This document shows, one piece after another, positions 59,764 through 64,000 of a stretch of DNA of 64,000 nucleotides (the first letter of the stretch is position 1; the number at the start of each line of letters is the position of its first letter). The stretch lies in the NCBI GenBank assembly GCA_018697195.1, contig CM031859.1, positions 54,487,949-54,551,948 of the forward strand. Direction: 5' to 3'. The position numbers and the translations under genes were made by a program. The notes under the pieces were generated by a model. The model was not told the origin of the DNA. It was given only the letters and a program-made list of their open reading frames with translations, and ran no database searches. Source of the stretch: Certhia americana. Its lineage: Eukaryota; Chordata; Aves; Passeriformes; Certhiidae.

Positions 59764-61619
59764 CTAATTTTATTCCAAGATATTATACTTTATTTAATAA
59801 CACTTTCATATTTTAGTTTTGAACAAGGAACTCACTGATACTTTCTTGTCTAGATGCTACCACTTTTGTCTCATGAGTCTTTTCCTGTATGCTAGCTGAA
59901 AAACAAAATATTAGCAGTGATCCCATCCCAAAGCTCATCTTGGTTTAATGGGAAAACAGAACAAAACAAAGTTGTTTTGTGGAAAACCAGTGCTGGGGCC
60001 TTACACTGTTTCTCACCCATGCTCCTATTTCATCCCATGTGTTTACTGAATAGGGTTTTTTCAGGAAACAGTTGATAGACAGAAGAGAAGAAAACTATTG
60101 GCCAGCTCAATGGCCGTCTGTAGCAGGTTTGTAGCCTGATAGAGGTATCAATTGCCTTCATCTCAGTTACCTTAAAGCTCCGTGGTAGTTGTGGTCTGCA
60201 ATGCTCAGGATATAGACTGATGAAGGTGTTTGGGGCTGTGGTGGGCAAGGCTGAGTGCTTGCAGCTTTGGCTGATGCTAAGAAGAGCCACAGATGCTCAG
60301 CTCCTCTTTACACAAAACAAGTGAGAGGGGAAAAAAAATTCTCTGCTGCAAGTCTCTGCCTTACTTACAGTCAGACAGGACCCTTGTCTCTGGAAATCAG
60401 CTTTAAAATTCATGTATTTTTGTGACATTGGCCCAAGCAGCTAAGAAAAGTTCAGTATAATCAGTCATCCCATATAAAAGTGAGATTTTCTCATAGTACA
60501 GACATCTAATCTCTCATTTTCTTCTAGGTAACCTCCCAATTACACTAAATAAAAGGTAACTCCAGACCTGAAATGAATTTCTAGACCTGTAAAGTGGCAG
60601 AGTAGAGAGAAGTCCCCCCACAGCACAATCTACCAGAGGGACCATAATCTGTAGGAACTCAGCTGGAAGTACTGCATTCAAGGGCTTTCTGTATCACTAA
60701 ATTACTGTAGTCCTAAAAATGGTATTCAGGTAATTCTGCAGTCCCCTCAGCCTTGTATTGCCTTGAGCTCTAATGCAGCCTGAGCTGTCATCTTCTTGCA
60801 TGATGATGTTTACGAGTTAGTCTCTTCAGCTTGTGTATGGAGAAAGCTGCTGGTAAGAAGTGCCACAAAATATCAACCCAGAAAGGAGAAGGACATGGCT
60901 TCCACAAACTACTTCTTTGAAAAAACTGCATAGAAACAAAGGTTGCTATTTTCCCTTCATTCTTGTGCATTCACTTTTGCTTGACCTAAATTGCTAATTA
61001 ATGTAAATTTTCTCAGTGAAAAAGGATTATGGATATTCTTTCACTTATCAGGTTTCAGACTAGCAAATCCTTAATCCCTGCAATAAACTTCCTCTCTAAG
61101 ACATGCCCTGTTTCTTTTTTTTTTTTTCCTTTTAAGGAAGACAGCTATTTCTTTTCCCATTTATCAGTTATTTATCTTCTTCACATTCTGAATAAATTTG
61201 TATTTGGTCTTGGTCCAGACCTAAGAGGATAACAAATTTCCATATTCACTGAGATTACCATATCATGAGTACAATATTTAAGTGGCAGGGACAGTTCATC
61301 GTCACTCATGCTAGTTTAATCATGTCAGTTTGTGTTGTGATATATGACATGGCATGTTATTTTGATATGAAGGAGGTCATATATTGTAAAATATTATCCA
61401 AAGTCTTTGTAAGATAGGCCAATGCATCAGAAGAGGCAGTGCAAATACCACAAATACCCACTTGCCAAAAACCGTCTGGCGGGGTTGGCAGTAGGTGAAA
61501 ATGAAAAGCCCCTCTGCCCTGGGATATCCCATTGGCCAAAGAGGAATAGCATATTTGTAGCTTTACCACACTCAATGATCTTTTGAATTGGTAGTGTCCT
61601 GCTGTGTGGGCAATCCTGA

Positions 61620-61830
61620 ACAGCTCTGAGGGATGAGACCTGACAAGCCCTTCACACCAGAGGGATGCGACTTCTGTCAATTAATAAACCATTTGACTTT
61701 GGGAAAGTCAAACTGCTGCCAATATATGAAAAAGAGAGATTTCCCAGCCATTTATAGCCAAAGCTGTTTAACGGGCTATTTATATCTGTATCCAGTATGC
61801 AATGTCAGTGGACAGGGAAAAAGATGGTAG
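61620..61830. promoter_or_regulatory. Possible conserved non-coding element
   Basis: Repeat-free, with two CpGs and paired AT-rich words (CAATTAATAAACCATTTGAC, CCATTTATAGCC, GGGCTATTTATATCTG; the last is MEF2-like). Open on both strands in places, but without clear splice sites. Confidence 0.15.
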
Positions 61831-62778
61831 TAAAAATGAAGGTAATTTTGTGCCATCAGGTGACCATGTCTTTTAACCTCCCAGCCTTGTCAGGAGCTAA
61901 TCCTTCTGCACCATGACCCAATATTATTTGAACAATGGTGCTTATAATTTATCTTCATTGGATTAACTTTGGATTTTCCCCTTGTACCTATACACAACCC
62001 ATCTTCTTCTCTCCCCTCCTCTTTTTAGGTTTGTGCCATCTTTAATTAAAACCCAATATTTAACTATTTAAACACCTGATTCTAGGCACAATTACTTCTT
62101 ACACCTCCTGCAATGAAAAAATGACAGGCATTGTGAATCCATTGGTTTTCTTCCAAGAAGAAAACCCATTTTAAGTGGATGAAATCCCTATTTTGTTGTT
62201 CCAACCCCACCAGAAGTGAGTGCTACAGGCTATTCTACAAAACAAATAGTTTCTATTTCCCCTTTTATTTTAATTAAGCATGCTGCCCTTTAATTTCAGC
62301 CTTTCCTTCCTGTTCTCTGACCTCTGGACATGATTAGCCCATACTCTGAATCATCTGACACAGCAGGCAGCATCCCAGAGGGTCAGTACTTTGTCGTCAG
62401 AGAATAAGCCAGGCTTAAAAAAAATCTGTTCCTCAAATTCAAGTCAATGTTTGAAACCATGTTCAGCTTAGTCTGAATCCACAGATCTCTGCCAGTCCTT
62501 TCTGCACTCTTGGACACAGCAACAAATAGGACTGCAATTTAATGAAAGCATAAGGCTTAATGGGAAATGACAACAATGAAGATACATCTGTCACATTCTT
62601 CCACAAGAAAAAACTGAGCTGAAAAAATAACAACATTTCCCAAAATTTAATGTGTTTTACTCTACATTGATTTGGATTTTCTAGAATTAAACTTGGAAAG
62701 CACCTCTACTAGAAATGTGTGACTTTTGTGGAGACAGATGCAGTGGTTTCAAACTGGAGAGATCGGAGCTCCATCCCT

Positions 62779-62813
62779 TGTTTCATCATAGATTGTGCTG
62801 TTTCATCATAGAT
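62779..62813 (+). repeat. Short direct repeat, 15-base unit
   Basis: TGTTTCATCATAGAT occurs at 62779-62793 and 62799-62813, separated by five bases. Local duplication. Confidence 0.85.
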
Positions 62814-63330
62814 GTGGGAGAAGCCTGCACAGTACCCAGATAATAAGTCTCCTTCTCTGGGTTTCAGGCATCTGTCAGTAAGGAGGGATAGGAATACCTC
62901 ACCCAGCAGCCAGGACTGCTGGGCTCCACACTGCAAGACCTGACTCTCACTCTGGATGGACGATGCATTCACTGGGTTGCTGGTTGTGGAGCACTGGTGC
63001 TATGGGGATGCAAACTGTCAAACAACTCTACCACACACTACACTCAGACCAAGAAACCTTGCAAGTATGCTTCTGTACGCACAGGATTCTGGTGGTTGTT
63101 CAGTCAGAGCATCCAGTTCACTGGCATGGGACAAAATCAACTCTTGAACAATCTCTCCCAGTTCTCCCAGCAGTTAACATGTGACACATCACCAGTCCAG
63201 CAAATGCAAGATATATTTCTGGGATCCAGCAACACGTTATGAACAGGCAGCTTTTTTATTTGTGTATGTTTCAAACAGTGACATTGGACAATTGGGATTT
63301 TCTGTGAGGAAGGTAAGAGGGGTAAGAGAA

Positions 63331-63385
63331 ACATCAATAAACATATATATCTATTAACATCAATAAACATATATATCTATTAACA
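63331..63385 (+). repeat. 26-base perfect tandem duplication
   Basis: A 26-base AT-rich unit starting ACATCAATAAACAT is repeated once without a mismatch, plus three further bases. Perfect identity points to a recent duplication or an assembly artefact. Confidence 0.9.
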
Positions 63386-64000
63386 GAAAAGTAAAGGGAA
63401 AGATTCCCTTCTTTGTGTCTCTAAACTGGTTTTACTGATTTTGTCTGTCTTCATCACAATAGCAGAAAGGCAACATCTATTAAAATGAAAACCTTCAGAA
63501 ATTGAAGACAGCTATTTGTCTTGATCCACTGTCCAGGACTGTATCAGTATGCCAGTTTCTTCAATTATGACTACAATTAGCAATCTCTCAACTGAAAATT
63601 CACTGATTATCAGTGAAGATCTGAAAAAGTGAACCAAATTACAATTTTCCCTTCTTCTAGAAAAAATTTAGGTAGAGGTTTCCAGTGGTAACTTCTCAGT
63701 GACTCTAACATAGATAGAAGACAGTTGCCAATACAGGAACTTTATACAGGAATTGCAAGCCAGTTACTTTCCTCTTTAAAAATACAATTATATTAAAACC
63801 TTCAAGCAGTTAAAAAAACCTGAAGAGATACACCTTGCTGGTAAACTGAGTATCAGACATACATGTGCCAATGGTTCTTAAATGAGAGGCATGTTGGGAT
63901 GAGAACCATTTTTATGGGCTGAATTTATGTGCTGTTTGAGTTCTCAGTCTGAAGCTTCTACAAACCACCTTGGAAAATACAATTGTTGGCTAACACTGCA
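63386..64000. other. AT-rich non-coding stretch, nothing recognised
   Basis: No repeat family, exon with splice support, or CpG cluster seen up to the window edge. Confidence 0.5.

Larger units (their letters stand above)
59764..63330. other. AT-rich non-coding stretch
   Basis: Contains a T13 run at 61115-61127, a small duplication at 62779-62813 and a repeat-free patch at 61620-61830. Open frames of 60-107 codons lack splice or domain support. Confidence 0.45.

Noticed and set aside
1..64000. CRISPR arrays, operons, tRNA or rRNA genes, endogenous retrovirus LTR pairs
   Set aside because: No regularly spaced repeats, cloverleaf-type sequences, rRNA words or paired LTRs were seen.

Overview
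The window looks like nuclear DNA of a bird or a close sauropsid relative. The evidence is four CR1-type LINE fragments: a typical avian CR1 3' end in each orientation, one more diverged CR1, and one very old CR1/L3-like copy. Several short MIR-like relics are also present, and no mammalian repeat families are. There is no bacterial-style gene packing. I recognise no complete gene, rRNA, tRNA or CRISPR array.

Layout. Positions 1 to about 4340 are a broad CpG-rich domain that ends abruptly. CpG stays frequent even where the base composition is only moderately GC-rich and is broken by long A-tracts. The domain carries promoter-like words (a TATA box, GC box plus CCAAT, CRE-like sites) and good splice donors on both strands. 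I read it as the unmethylated promoter region of one or two genes, possibly divergent. From about 4.3 kb to the right end the DNA is AT-rich and CpG-poor, typical of long introns or a gene desert.

Inside that desert are a few short CpG-bearing patches with open frames and fitting splice sites. On the + strand these are 24978-25107, 45324-45402 and 49505-49641. Their phases can be chained, they end in a stop codon, and they lie downstream of the CpG island. On the - strand they are 42226-42441, 19514-19589 and, more weakly, 38864-39019. The first two are phase-compatible. I do not recognise any of the peptides. The two strands cannot all be exons of one gene, so some of these calls are probably wrong, and each has low confidence.

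The block 49380-50040 stands out most within the desert. It keeps many CpGs, is open on both strands, and runs into non-repetitive sequence that looks constrained. It may be a terminal exon plus UTR or a CpG-rich distal enhancer. Other AT-rich, repeat-free patches resemble conserved non-coding elements, but this cannot be shown without alignment. A working picture is a vertebrate locus with a CpG-island promoter at the left and a long, sparsely exonic intron or regulatory desert to the right.
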